Shown here piece by piece: positions 11,578-23,901 of a stretch of DNA of 64,000 nucleotides. This DNA comes from Marsupella aquatica. Its lineage: Eukaryota > Marchantiophyta. The notes beneath the pieces are model-generated. The model saw only the letters and a program-made list of their open reading frames with translations, did not search any database and had not been told where the DNA came from. Position 1 is the first letter of the stretch; each line of letters begins with the position of its first letter. A program made the position numbers and the translations under genes. The stretch covers positions 10,106,001 through 10,170,000 of the forward strand of contig OZ316898.1 of NCBI GenBank assembly GCA_973895155.1. Reading direction: 5' to 3'.

Positions 11578-12420
11578 CTAGCTATCTTCACCTTGTACAA
11601 CATTATCCATCTCAAGAGCCGTAGGACCTCTTTTCTGGAGAGTGTATTTTTTGTAGGATGCATCCTTCCAAGCACTCACCCCCTCAATGGTAGGAACATC
11701 TCCCTTCTCCAGAATCTGATTGGAAACAACAACTTGAAAGAATAAAAAGTAACCCAATAAACCATTTATAGCTTCAATGAGAAGTAATTCACAGAACTGT
11801 GCACATAATCTGGACACTAATTTTACTGTGCACATAATATGTATACTAATTTTATTGCCATGGATTGTAATGCAATAAACATGTACTGGAGTCATTCTGA
11901 ATGGAAAACTTACATGAATTCCCATTGCTCTTGCAATTCCTCCCCTGCCCATAGGATTTCCACATCCTCTTTTTTCCACCAATGCATGAGACATAGTTGT
12001 AAACCTATCCCTTGTTTTTGCAAACTCTTCATCACAAAGTTGTTTTGCAAAATGCTCAAACTCAAGAAGAAATACTCCATGAGGGGGTGGTAGATTTTGG
12101 GAGTTTGGAGGTAGATTCTCCAAGTAAACTTGGACAACTTTTCTGGTTTGAGTTCTTTGATAGCCAATCAATAAATTTGCATTTCTCATTGTCCATTTGA
12201 ATGAAAGAAGCTTCCCATTCTCATATTTCTTATGAAGCTTTGTATACATCTGCTGATACACATCATCTGCAATATAAGGTATGGAAGTGAAACACATTAC
12301 CTCCAACTTGGTAATAAGAGATAATTCTCTTACTACTATTCCATGACAGTCACCAATTGGGACCCCTTCACGTAATTCAAGTTTGGGCTTCATCAAAACA
12401 CTCTCAGATTGCACCTCCAA
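11578..12420 (-). CDS. Unidentified two-exon gene near the DUF7869 locus
   Basis: Exons 12420 (or further upstream) to 11914 and 11715-11578 join in phase 0 across a GT-AG intron (CAT/gtaagttt; aatcag/ATTCTGG). The product is about 215 aa or longer at the N-terminus; the first in-frame Met is eight codons in, so the true start is uncertain. Visible features are a hydrophilic body with VYQQMYTKLHKKYENG and KVVQVYLENLPPNS, a Gly-rich segment NPMGRGGIARAMG, and an acidic C-terminus. I recognise no domain. It is on the same strand as, and about 600 bp beyond, the end of the DUF7869-type gene, so it could be a third component of that mobile locus. A plausible alternative frame just upstream (ERLRKRAQREKVKAA) hints at a frameshift. 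Confidence 0.45.
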   Translation of the reverse strand: MEVQSESVLMKPKLELREGVPIGDCHGIVVRELSLITKLEVMCFTSIPYIADDVYQQMYTKLHKKYENGKLLSFKWTMRNANLLIGYQRTQTRKVVQVYLENLPPNSQNLPPPHGVFLLEFEHFAKQLCDEEFAKTRDRFTTMSHALVEKRGCGNPMGRGGIARAMGIHVSFPFRMTPVHVYCITIHGNKISIHIMCTVKLVSRLCAQFCELLLIEAINGLLGYFLFFQVVVSNQILEKGDVPTIEGVSAWKDASYKKYTLQKRGPTALEMDNVVQGEDS

Positions 12421-13039
12421 TTTGTTTTGCTGCCTTGACTTTCTCTCTTTGTGCTCTCTTCCTCAATCTTTCATATGCTAACAAGAAGCCCTAAATGATG
12501 AGTAACAAGCCCATACTTTAGGAACTCTAGCCAAAAAATCAGAAAAACAACGAAAAAGTAAAAAAAAGTGCCAAAATTAGCACCTATTTTAGAACAAAAA
12601 TATGGAGCGAACAAAATAAGACATAAACTAGCTATGTTTTGACGCCTAAAAATGACCAAATTCATCTGAAGTTACATCCCACCAATAAATGATCTCAAAT
12701 ACAACACTATTATCTACAATGGTCTCACAATTACACAAGCTGTCTCTTGAAACAACAACTAAATCACCTCCAAAAGCCATTGTCATTTAAAAACCAAAAA
12801 ATAAATTACTACAACTTAACCTGATACACATTATTGTGAAAAGAAGACAAGGAGAATAGAAATGACACCATCTAATTGAATTGAAACACAACCCACTAAG
12901 AAAATATTAAACTACAAATTTCTCAAGAAACTTTAACCATGAATTCATGAATAAGTGGTAAAGGCATATTGAAAATTTGAAAAATTTCAAGTTATCTATG
13001 TTTTTCAATGGTAATGTCATAAACAATAACTATTGTTCA
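12421..13039. other. Gap between the unidentified gene and the DUF7869 gene end
   Basis: About 620 bp of AT-rich sequence without a recognisable gene. It contains the 12-bp palindrome CATGAATTCATG at 12938-12949. Confidence 0.35.
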
Positions 13040-13543
13040 TTACTCAGATCCAGAAGTCCTCAATTCTTGAAACGAAATATCCCTAGATTTATCTCCTAGC
13101 GGGGTTCTAGCTGATCTATTCTCTTGTTCTTGCTCTTTCTCTTCTGCCAAAAATTCAGTCAATCGGATTTTGATTCGATCTACTGTCTTTTTGTATAATG
13201 TATCAGATTTTGTCAACATGAAATTATAAGCAAAAACAGTCGTGGAAGATAAATCAAGCTCTTGGTGAAACCATATTGGTTTCAAAGTTCCTTTCCCACG
13301 ACCACTTTTCTTCTTTTCGTAGTTTAAGACTTCTGGTAAGTACTTGGCTTTCCAAGGATCTGACCCGGTTTTTGCAGCATGCCATAAAACATAAATCATT
13401 TTTGGAATGTTGAACTCGTCGCGCTGGTCAATTCTTTCCACCTTGGCCACCCACAATGTTTCCGATTCTTCTCCAGCAACAGAAATATAAGTGTTGACTT
13501 CAAGATCCAAAAAGTCTCCTTCCATATTCTCCTTCTCTGCATC
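13040..13543 (-). pseudogene. 3' part of the DUF7869-type gene, severed by CACTA insertion
   Basis: Continues the reading frame of the gene at 29906-32788. The last codon before the CACTA on the far side is GAT, and GAT is repeated here as the target duplication, after which the frame runs AEKENMEGDFLDLEV and on to a TGA-free end at SGSE. About 167 codons. The segment from TYISVAGEESETLWVAKV to LTKSDTLYKKTVDRIK has the alternating hydrophobic pattern of a small beta-barrel (BAH- or chromo-like), but that is only an impression. It has lost its promoter and 5' exons through the 16-kb insertion, so it should not be expressed from its own start. Confidence 0.8.
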
Positions 13544-13870
13544 CACTAGTAGAAACCGGGGGGTATTTAGACCCCATTAAATGACTATTCAGTACCGTAT
13601 AGGACTTGGAAACGACTGGGAAGGACTCTAGTCCTTTATAGGACTGCGAGTCGTATGTTTTGTTACTATAATCAACTGAGTCCTTTATAGAACTGGTTTA
13701 TAAGTCGTTTAATAGACTGGATTTTCAGTCTATTTTAGTCTTTGTGTGGGTAGCTTTGGTGAGTCGTTTTCAGTCTTTTATGGGCTGCGATGATGAGTCG
13801 TTGGGAACGACTAAAAAGGTTATGGAGGGTAGTCTTTAAATATACTTTGTGGGGTATGTATAAGTCTTTC
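13544..13870. repeat. Left CACTA terminus and subterminal repeats
   Basis: The terminal inverted repeat is at 13544-13561. It is followed by several copies of agtcctttatag(g/a)actg and gagtcgtt in both orientations. In En/Spm elements the subterminal repeats bind the second element protein (TnpA). A matching region lies at the other end. Confidence 0.75.
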
Positions 13871-14369
13871 ATGTCAACTGGATATGAGTGATGAAGACCC
13901 CACTATACTACTTGGAATGAACTCACTCTTGTGCACAAATAACATATTGCATTCATGTTTTATTGTGTACTTGGAATGAACTCACTCTATAAGTTCACCA
14001 TTCATCATGTTAACATTAGAATACATAGTTTCAGAAAGCCATCTTCTATACCATGTACACTAATATGAATTCACAGATTCAAACTTCATAGACTACAAAG
14101 AAGGTCACAAAGTATTCCTCTATACCATACACACTAATACTGAAATGATAAAATAGATTCAAGTATCATAGACAATCACCATAGAGCCATAGTTTGACAT
14201 CAATCACTTGTTTCATACATACAGAATTCAGAAATATCAATGTCACACACAACGTCTCCTTCATCCTCTTTACCAAATGGAAAAATTGGTACAGATATTT
14301 CTTGGATCTTTCCAAGGCAATGTCAAAATGTGACACAATTCACATGATGCTATTTACACTTGCATTCAG

Positions 14370-17300
14370 TCACTGCAGACTAACACACTCTGATGGCCAG
14401 AGCACAAGAGATCCTACTGCATCTGCAATTATTTCCTGAGGTGGATCATCGTCTCTATTTGGAAATGGCAAATTACAATCAGATACAATCACTGTAGTCA
14501 ACAACACTACTACATGGTCATCCGGGACCACTTTGCCATGGAATTTTGCATGATCCGGTCGCAAAATGCCTGTACCCACACATACCTGCGAGTCATCCTC
14601 CCATGATAGAAGATTATGGACTGGCTCTGCTGTGGCTATCACCTCCACCTTACCCTGGCTGTTTTTCTTGGCTTTCCTGGGTGGCTTATACATGACATTA
14701 TTCATACCTTGGTTGCGAGTCATGACTTTGGCACGAGTGTTTTGTGCTGGTGATCGAGAATTGGCTACACTCTTCTTCAAAGAATCTGCATCCATATTTG
14801 ACACTTCTGATTGTGTAGCAGGATTTCCCTGCGACATCATCTCAGTATCTGCCAACATTGTACTTGCTTCAATTGAAGCATCTACAATCTTACTTGCATC
14901 CAATGTTGCTCCCAAGTTTTGACGTCGCTTCACCCTACTCCCACTTGGTTGAGAGTCTGTCAACTCTGCATCAACTACAATTCAGTGTCATGTCCAACAT
15001 AAGTCAATCACTCATCACATGTGCTAAATGTACATGTCACCAACCACAAAGTTGTCACTATCTCCTTACCATTATGAACAGCCTTCTTCCCCTTCTTTGC
15101 CATTGCCATATGCTCCATGTCTGCTTCTGTTGATCAATAAACACACCACAATATTCAGGTTGAATCTATTAACCACTGAATTGTTGCTCAACATTCATAT
15201 AGAGGAATTTAAAGCATCAGCTTACCTGATACCTCCTTGGCTATGGTCACTGAGGCACTGGGCATATCTTCTTCATTATTGCTCTTTGAATCACCTGATA
15301 CATCAATCATGATGTCACTTCAGATCCCAGTTCATCCAACCAGTTCTTACAGAAAAGATTACCTCCAACCGGCTTAAGCTTCACAAAACTCCATGCACTT
15401 TTCAAATGTAATGTACTGGATCATAGCAGGTTACCTGTCTCAGCAACCTTCTTGCCCTTCTGCTTACTGATTACAGGGTCCTTCTCTTCCTCCACTCTTC
15501 CTGCATTCAAACCATTCACTCAATTCATGAAAACTTACTTCTAACATTTGAACATAGATCACAATGAACAATGGGCCGGTGTCATTTCCATACCTGTGTC
15601 AGATTTGCCAATTCCCTTTTTTGTTAACAAGGGCACACTTTGTACAATGTTGCCCTCATTGTTTGGTTGGGAACCACCCAATTTTTCAATCACAAGCTTG
15701 AAATTAGATTCCACTGATGCAAGAAGGTTCGCTACAGATGCCTCCACAATATCCAAACGATCAGCCAATTTACTTTCCACTCGAGGGAGTCCACACTCTA
15801 ATGACTTCAACCGTTCACACATCTCTGTGAGAGTTGTAACAGTTCCCTGTCATAACACAGCTTACATATCTCAGATAACTGTCCCCAAGAACTGGTTGCT
15901 TACTTCCTACTACATTTCTTTCTGATGCTCAAGGCCAAATAGTCACAGAACATACAGAATTACAACATAATCACCTGTTTGGAAGTTACACTTGTCACCT
16001 CACTCCTTTGTTTCATGAACTCCTCTCTCACTTCTTGTGTTGATGGTTCTTCACCTGTCAATTTCTTCTGCAGTCCACATCAACATACATATGAATGAAA
16101 CCAAGTGTTGATTGTCAATGAAAATGTAATAATGGTAGCAAGATGATAAGTTTGAGGCTTACTATCAGGCATGTCACTGCCTTACCAATTGTTCTTTCAC
16201 TGGAGCATAACTTCCTCTCCCAGCCTGTGAAAGGTGTTTCACTTTGTCTCGAGCATTTGACATCAGTTCACTCTTGCTCTGTCCAGCCTCCGACATGAAC
16301 CCTTTGATTAACCGTGTCCATTGATCCAGTTCCAATGATGGGGGTGGTGGCATTCTCCTGTTAGAACCATTGTCTATCCACATCCTTTTCAACCTATGCC
16401 TCTCTTGTTTCAAAATCCTCATTGCATAATCTGATATGCAATCTTCAACTGGGCCCTTACCATCATTACCAACATACTCCCACCGTTCAAGAATGTCCTT
16501 GCAGATAGCAGCCCAATCAGCTTTGTTCTGACTCCTAAACTCTGTAATGCTCAAATCTAACCAACGCAATACTTCTCCTCTTAGGTCAGAATGCCAATGG
16601 TTCTTACCATCACATGTGGGAGTTATCCAACCTTTGGAATTCACTTCTACTTTACCAAATTTGTTACTGTCTCCTACCTTGGTACTCCCTGAAGCGCTAC
16701 TAGGTGTCCCTCCACGGCCTGGTGTCCCCCCACGGCCTGGGGTCCCTCCACGGCCTGATCTCCCCCCACGGCCTGGATTGCATTGTCCAAACCTCCCTGG
16801 AGTCCCTGCACATTTACAGGATCCATTTACAGTCACTTACATTAGGTAAGTATGAATCATAAATCCCGCTGCCAAATATACAGTGGACTTCAGAGCAATT
16901 CTGCAATGACCAAGTTACCTCTCCCTTGGCGCATAGATGGTTCTGGACCACCTGTCCTATTGCTTTGTCTTGATGAATTAGGGGCGTTTCTCCTGCCTGT
17001 GAATGATTGCCTCCTATCTGAACGTGGATGGCCTTTGTTGTTTTCGTGATTGTCCCAATCAGAGTCTGCATACCAACAGGTACATGCCACACTCATGGAC
17101 CTGTAAGATAAACTCTTTGCCCTAGCTACACATCAGATAAGTGCATATTGAGCTAAATCTCTACTACCATCACAAAATCACTAGCACAAGGCATTTACTT
17201 GTCCAATCATCCTCCTCACCTTTCCATTGCCCTCTGTACCCGTCTCTACCACGCTCTGGGTGTTCATATTCATCCCATCCATCTTCTGCTCCATCATAGT

Positions 17301-17541
17301 CATCATCATAATTATCAGGCGTCCCTTGCCAATAACTCTGGCTCCTTCTAGGGTATGGATTATGTGATTTCTCTCTAGCTGCCCACCTACCTGGGACTTC
17401 ATGAGGGCCCTGTGCATCTTGCACAGGTGCATTTTTTTGTGAGCCCCCTGCATCTGGGTCTCCATCCATATCCAATCTTTCCTCTTCACCCCACTCTCCA
17501 AGCCCCATGTTTGTCTCCATGTCATCACCCTCTTCCCCCAT
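14370..17541 (-). CDS. CACTA second gene (Transposase_24 / TnpA-like)
   Basis: Multi-exon gene. Likely exons are 17541-17199, 17065-16919, 16805-16186, 16067-15975, 15846-15594, then three short ones around 15503-15430, 15296-15225 and 15128-15070, and a last exon of about 14977-14370. The first five junctions keep frame. The first exon is acidic (MGEEGDDMETNMG). The third has a Gly/Arg repeat (GRGGTPGRGGTPGRGG), then the Transposase_24-like body with W..I..DILERWEYVG. The exon at 15846-15594 forms a coiled coil. The last exon ends FPNRDDDPPQEIIADAVGSLVLWP, a typical C-terminal block of this plant En/Spm family. TnpA-type proteins bind subterminal repeats and hold transposon ends together in the nucleus. 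Small-exon borders are approximate. Confidence 0.75.
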
Positions 17542-17718
17542 AGCTTCTGCACAGCACCCACAACCAAACAGGGAGAATCAGCACACTAAATTCAAAGTAT
17601 CAATCAATTTCATGCATATCCAACTATCCTAAACATCATTCCAGGCAGCAATTCCCGTTATGTGACTCTGTGCAGGTAGTCATCCTCAACCTCATACTTG
17701 CCAATCCCCAGTTGTTGC

Positions 17719-20700
17719 CTATTGCAAATCATCAACCTCATCATATTCCATTTGCCCAGGTTTATCATATGTCTCTCTCAATGTTAAGGGGATGTAGTCA
17801 GTCCTTGCCCGAGTTGGAAGTACAGTCTCATGACTAGGATGCTCGAATGCAGCATGGTCATCCAAACTGAACTCTACTTTACTTCCATCCATCCGCCTAT
17901 TCCGTGCTTGGCTATGGCATACCACCCTCTAGCCATGTGACTCCTCCACATCTGCAAAGAAAGCTTGTTCAACTTGGCTAGGGAAAACAAAAGGCTCAGA
18001 CCATTCTGGTACTCTGGACCTAAAATTGGCCAACAAGAACCCATCATGATCACGCTTCATGGTGGCCCTTGGTCTCTGCCACTCTGATTTCACCCATGAT
18101 CCCTTCATCAATATCACTGGGACACTTGTGTTACCATAATTCAACACCCAAATGTCGGTCAACTCCCCCACGTAACCCATCTTCATCCACCCCCTCTGTT
18201 CTTCAGAGGTTCTCTGCTCAAACACAGAAATCAAACCACAATCATATGATACACAATGGTCACCCTGCTCATCCCTCACTCGATAATGATTTCCATAAGC
18301 TCTCATCCGTTTGTAGGTCAGAATAGACAATCGTGGTGGCACAGATAGAAGATACAAATCCTTCTCCATACCTGGGTGATGTCTACTATGCTCTCGAATT
18401 GTCACCCGAATCCATTGCTCGAACTGTGGGAAGGGATCCTGCTGCCCAGAGTGTGCAGCTTTTTGCATATCATATTCCCTGCAATATGAGGTACAGGCAT
18501 AGTTAGGTCTAAACAACACATGACAACCTAAGATCACCCTTGGAACAGACAAGAAGCATCACAACAAAGGCAAGTCAATTCAATCACTCACCTCCACCAT
18601 GGTTGCATAGGCTCTGTGTTTGCCAGCACATATGAATGAGCCTTGTCTCGAATCGCAACAGGCAGCTGAACAGCACGTCCCACACCTTCAACAACCTTGC
18701 CACTCACTCCATCATCTTCACCAGATTTCCAAACTCTTGTCATAGCTTCACCAGACCCAGCCATGTACTCTGTTAGGAATCCCAACGTCTCATCCTTAAT
18801 GTACCCCAATGCCATGGAAGCCTCTGGCCTGTAGTATGTTCTCACATGACCTTTCAACAACTTCATGTATCGCTCCATAGGGTACATCCATCTGGTACTG
18901 ACTGGCCCATACTGCCCTAGCTCTTCTACCACATGGATTAGGAGATGAGTCATAACATCAAAGAAAGCAGGGGGGAAGTATATCTCCAAGTCATAGAGGA
19001 CATAAGCAGCATCCTGCTTCAACTGCTCCAATCCTTGGGGATCCCACACTTTCACACATATACGGCGAAATACATTGCACAGTCGAAGAATGACATTACG
19101 GACTGGTTTCTGCATGAGACCTCTGAGGCATAGGGGCAGAATGTGCTGCATCAACACATGGTAGTCATGTGTTTTCATACTGCCAAGTTTATTCTTTGTA
19201 ATATGCTTCTTGAAGGCACCAGCATAGCCAGAGGGCACTTTCAAACAGCTCAATCTATACAAGAATGTCTTCCATTCATCCTGTGTGCACACATAGGGAG
19301 CTTGGAACTTGAGAAGTACTTTGGGATTGCTTGCATGGGGCTTCAACCAAAGGTGAGGGCGAATCCCCTTCTGTTGCATATCAGCTCGAACTGCTCCTGT
19401 ATCTTTCTCACCCGACAAGAACTTCAGCAAGCTCTCACAAATATTTTTCTCAATGTGCATGACGTCCACATTGTGTTTGCTGGGCTCGAATTCCTGCACT
19501 CCACAAAGCAAAGAATTCAACAACAGAAACACTAATTAACCACATAGGAGGATTGTAACCAACATCAATCCACCATTGCTCCAATCTAAAATTGCAATCA
19601 TACAGGGGCTGGAGGCTAAGTACATTACCCTCCAGTACTCCAACTCCAAGTCCATCAAGGTCTGTCTTTTCACACCGTGTTTCACCACTGGATCCTCAGG
19701 TTCTCGATCAGTGGCACTTCTCTTGTCCCAATCAGCCTTCCTGGCTGCCCACCTCAGGACTTGCTCTCTGGTGACCCTCTGTGGTGGGCCACGAAGCTCT
19801 GTTTTGTTGTTGAAGTGTGCAATTTGAGACCGTGTGTGCCTGTAAGGATGATCAACAGGCAGATACCTTCTATGCCCCTGAAATTTCATACTGTGCAGGG
19901 CATGCGACCACTCACTTGTCACATTTTTCCCACATGGTGTGCACCCCACATAGCCCTTTGTCACTCGTCCAGATATGATGCCATGGCCTGGGTAATCTGC
20001 TATATCCAGCAAACAAATTGCATGCAGTCTAAAGGGGCTGGGTCGAAGAAGCCCCTTCAGAACATCATGGGTTAACACCCCTTCTATCCACAAAGTCTTC
20101 CACTCTTCCACTGCTGGAGCCAACATGATATCTATGAATTGCTCGGTCACAGAAGCTGGTCCAGGGATTAACAGCACCATCATGACAAAAAACCTCTTTG
20201 TAGTCATCCATGGGGGAAGGTTGTAATTTAGCAGCGTAACCGACCAACATGAATAACGGTTGTTTTTGTCTCCAAATGGGTTTACTCCATCCAGTGATAG
20301 ACCAAATCTAAAGTTCCGCTTCTCTGCAGCAAACTGTGGCCACCTCTCATCAACAAATTTCCAATGGTTGGAATCTCCAATGTGACGCTGCAGGCCATCA
20401 CTGCTCTTGTTATCAGGAGTCCATGTCATCAGCTTGGAAATGGCAGGGCATCTAAACAGACGTTGTAGTCTAGGAATGAGAGGAAAATGACGAAGAACCT
20501 TGGCAGGGTGTGTACATTTCCCTACATTCTTGTACCTGTGCTTACCACAATGAGGGCATGTCAATTTATCTGCATGCTCTTTGCGAAAGAGAACACACCC
20601 ATCAGGGCATGCGTCAATAGACACATAGTTCAGCCCAAGGTTAGACATCAATTTCCTAGCCTCGTACATATTTTTTGGAATTGAATTACCATCTGGTAAC

Positions 20701-21419
20701 ACATTTCGGCGCAGGAAGGTCAACAACTCTGTCACAAATATATTGGGAACATTGTGATTGCCACAGATGTTCAACAACAACACGACAAAACCCAGCTTGG
20801 AGCAGTTCGAACCCTCGTAGATAGGAATGCAAGCTTCTTTGATGTGTTTTGGGCCCCCAAACACCCACTCCCTCTCTGCTGCACCTTCCCCAATGTCAAA
20901 GTCAGGTTCAGCTTGGCCGTCGCCAATGTGTGGCTGCGGTTCATTGTCCTCTTCTGATTCCACTGTGTCGTAAAAAGCATCAAGGTCTTCAAAAATCTCT
21001 TGAACCATTCTTGGGACATCCATCCCACCGTCCTCAGTGACTGCCTCTCCATCTCCATCTTGGTCATCCACGTTCTCATGTTGGACCCCAGGACCATCCT
21101 CTGCACAGTCTATGTCCTGCTCTACGTAGTCTCTACGCCTAGCTATATTAAAATCCACAAAGTCAGCTCTCCACTCTTCATCAGAGGAGTCTTCTTCTGC
21201 TGGTACATTCCAAACCCTCCACTGAGGGTGCCTTTCATGCCGCAGCAGGTGAAGGTGCACAGTGTTCAAACTCAACGACTTGAATCCTTGGCACTGTGTG
21301 CATGGGCATCTCATCCTCCTACTCCTACCTTGGGCGGCCCGGGCTTGTTCACGCATCCACAATTTAGAATCATGATGCCTAATCCTAAATGGGTTGTGAA
21401 GAGGCAACCTTGGAGCCAT
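17719..21419 (-). CDS. TNP2-type CACTA transposase (Transposase_21), one late in-frame stop
   Basis: The catalytic transposase of the element. Exons 21419-19629, 19493-18592 and 18478-17929 join in frame (donors AGG/gtaatg and GGAG/gtgagt; acceptors gtgcag and ttgcag), giving 1080 aa. Domains in order: an N-terminal Cys-rich Transpos_assoc-like motif (CPCTQCQGF); the Transposase_21 core with FGLSLDGVNPFG and LLDIADYPGHG Asp motifs; the DUF4218 region (ISTHE-type VMTHLLIHVVEELGQYGPV); and a DUF4216 region (WVLNYGN..VPVILMKGSWV). A TAG at 17929-17931 stops the frame, but the same frame stays open for another 69 codons to 17719, where related proteins continue. This suggests a recent nonsense change, probably TGG to TAG. 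ATG 21419 starts MAPRLPLHNPF. Confidence 0.9.
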
Positions 21420-21745
21420 CACTATACACACGCACTCAGCACCCTGTCATTTTATTATGCAAGTGAAAAATACACTTCCTGTTAAGGATTTCACCCCCGA
21501 CTGTACTTGCCAAAATACGTAACGTTCCAAAAAAACAAAAAAACAAAAAATATAGGTGCTTGAGTCATGTACCTATTCTCAAGTGAATGAGACAAAATTC
21601 CTAAATGTTTGAGGGTGTCAACTCCTCCACTGTCCTCACATGTATTGCCTCTGCACGTACATCCATGACCATATCAAAGTCCAATCATGTATAGTCATAG
21701 ACACAGGTGCCAGGTGCGAGACCGGTGTGAGATGTCCTCATCTTA

Positions 21746-22315
21746 CTACCACATCAAATACGGATACCAATCCTGTTGTCGATGCCACTCAGCCCTGAGG
21801 TACTCAGGCATGTACATTAAGTCATCAAGGTCTAAACCCTGCTCATGCCATGGTGGTCTTCGATCCGTGCCTACAAGCAGTGGCAGCAGTGCCCTCCATG
21901 GTGCACATGTTGCTACCAAGTCCCTCCACTGGGTACTAATTAGTCTATATTTGCAGATATCTTGTGCGCCAGACACCACAAGAACCCTCGGCCAGACATG
22001 TGTAAGAACTATATCATCTGCCAAATCAGGCAACAAGGAACCACCTACAGCATCGTGCTTGTCTAACTCATCTGCTGAAAAGTAAATGTCCTCTTCCGAC
22101 TGTGCATCCTCATTCACCACAGCATTCACAACACATCCAAGGTCTGCAGGCATTATCTCGGATGGAGCTACACTTTGTCTGGTTACCAATCCACACAAGT
22201 AAGCCCAAGCAGTAGCCATGCACGATGCAACCCGTAGGAGGACCCTACATAGGGCCTGACGGTCTGGAAGAGGCAGCATACCCATCAAAGTCTTCAGCCA
22301 AACAGAGCCCAGCAA
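21746..22315 (-). CDS. F-box-like ORF carried by the CACTA
   Basis: A single open frame of up to 189 codons; the true start is uncertain. The middle contains LPDLADDIVLTHVWPRVL followed by CKYRLISTQWRDLVATCAPWRAL, which fits the F-box pattern (LP.....IL..L...........VS..WR.L......W). F-box proteins are substrate adaptors of SCF ubiquitin ligases and bind SKP1. No C-terminal Kelch, LRR or WD repeat is seen, so a substrate partner cannot be inferred. It lies just upstream of the transposase gene on the same strand and is not part of a standard CACTA element. It could be an exon of a larger captured gene. Confidence 0.5.
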   Translation of the reverse strand: MLGSVWLKTLMGMLPLPDRQALCRVLLRVASCMATAWAYLCGLVTRQSVAPSEIMPADLGCVVNAVVNEDAQSEEDIYFSADELDKHDAVGGSLLPDLADDIVLTHVWPRVLVVSGAQDICKYRLISTQWRDLVATCAPWRALLPLLVGTDRRPPWHEQGLDLDDLMYMPEYLRAEWHRQQDWYPYLMW

Positions 22316-22455
22316 GTAGATTCACAGTCACACCCCACGCAGCAGGAAACAACAATCACTTCAACTGCGACCAACCATGACAAGATGAGTTAGTTCAAGG
22401 ATCACATTTATTACAAAATTGTGATTTATACAAAAATATGAGGGACTCCTACTCC

Positions 22456-23304
22456 TCACTCTCTCCCACCTTTGCTAAGCATACATCTCCGCTGAATCTT
22501 GGAGGGCCAGGCCTCAAAAATATCAAAGTCCCAAGCATTCTGTCGCTTTCCTCTAGCTGCTGATTCCAGAAGCCAATCAGGGGAAAGCACCCAAAGATTG
22601 TTGTTCATGACAAAATCACGCACTGTTGTCTTAAAGAATTTTCTGCATATTTTCATGTATGACAGACCTACAACATGAGTGGAGGTTTCTGTTAGACTCT
22701 CCTCCACTGTCCCACCTAGCTCAACAACTATAGACTTGTACAATCTACACTTAGTCTCCCCAATTCCTTCTTCTGCAAATACCACACTGAACCCCTTCAT
22801 AATGGTATTTCTCTCCTTGCCATGCTCATTCAATATAGCATCTGCACGCATAGGATGGTGTCCTATGTTGACAACAGGTCCATATTGGACAGAAGCAAAG
22901 TTGGGTTTCTCTGCCGCTGCTTCATAGGCTTCCTTTTCAGCCAAAGCCTCTACAGTGGCCTCCTCACTCTCCCACAACTCATATTGCTCAGTACTCTGTA
23001 CACACCTATGTTTAACAGAATCGGTCAGCCAAGAGACTTCAACTACTTTTAGACCTTGGTTGGTAATGGCAGAATCAATGAAGGACCATGACCAGTTGTT
23101 CATCACATCCAGCCATGTCCCCGCAACAACATGTGTAGTCTGTGGAGTGATGTCCTTGACTTCAGTCCCATGGAACTCTGAGAATCGTTTTTGTACGATT
23201 GGCCAACTCACTTGGGTGAACCCATAGTGGCCAGGAATCAAAATGGCTTTGATTCCAGCCAACAGAGGCGGGTGGTCAACCTTTGTACGTTTCCTAGAGG
23301 CCAT
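22456..23304 (-). CDS. Tandem-BRCT protein carried by the CACTA
   Basis: An uninterrupted frame of 282 aa from MASRKRTKVDHPPL. Residues about 12-100 form a first BRCT-like domain (GIKAILIP ... DITPQTTHVVAG ... VVEVSWLTDSVK). Residues about 165-262 form a second (MKGFSVVFAEEG ... LGGTVEESLTETSTHVVG ... NNLWVLSPDWLLES). The Gly-Gly turn, the THVV strand and the W..W/LLES ending of each repeat are visible. BRCT pairs usually bind phosphopeptides in DNA-damage and chromatin complexes. A charged linker of about 65 residues (EEATVEALAEKEAYEAAAEK) separates them. The frame has no break, unlike several neighbours, which suggests recent or maintained function. BRCT genes are not a normal CACTA component. 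Confidence 0.7.
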   Translation of the reverse strand: MASRKRTKVDHPPLLAGIKAILIPGHYGFTQVSWPIVQKRFSEFHGTEVKDITPQTTHVVAGTWLDVMNNWSWSFIDSAITNQGLKVVEVSWLTDSVKHRCVQSTEQYELWESEEATVEALAEKEAYEAAAEKPNFASVQYGPVVNIGHHPMRADAILNEHGKERNTIMKGFSVVFAEEGIGETKCRLYKSIVVELGGTVEESLTETSTHVVGLSYMKICRKFFKTTVRDFVMNNNLWVLSPDWLLESAARGKRQNAWDFDIFEAWPSKIQRRCMLSKGGRE

Positions 23305-23319
23305 GTACACACGGGCCAC

Positions 23320-23901
23320 CTAATCACTGCAGACCGGAAGATAATGCGTTCACCTGATAATCGGAGGGCCCTTAAAATGCTGCGTTTATAACTTGGTCCA
23401 GTCCAGTCGTCTGGTGAGTCTCTGCTCCGATTCCAAACGGGAGAAATATTGGGACAAACGTACTAGACACCTGCAAGCATGCACCTCATAGTTTGAATAT
23501 GTGCCTTCACAATATTGAAGGTGACAAGTGCAATTGTTTTGTGATGCCACATACAGATGTTGTAAATGGGCAGACATTCAATGACAATACAAAATGTTGG
23601 TACACTTTAAGGGAATTCTCGCAAATTAAATAGCCTTGTAACTTATATGCTCATAATGAGAAGTCCTGATTTAATTTAAGCAGTGTCATGTAAGTCGTGA
23701 TCAAAATGATTGCAGAGTTAAAAAAGTTCCTAGAAGGCTTAAGGGGAGTTTTGAAGGCATGTACCCAGGAACAAGTAATGAACTTAGGGTACTTGTTGCC
23801 TAAGCATCCTCTCCTACAGAGGTCCTTCTTCTCAAAATTGGAATGTCTGCAATCTCCAAGGTATCCACATCAGGTGCACTATGCATGTACATTATTCAGG
23901 T
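23320..23901. other. Non-coding gap within CACTA cargo
   Basis: About 580 bp between the BRCT frame and the PHD module. A plus-strand open frame at 23697-23945 is short and overlaps the PHD coding end; no function is assigned. Confidence 0.3.
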
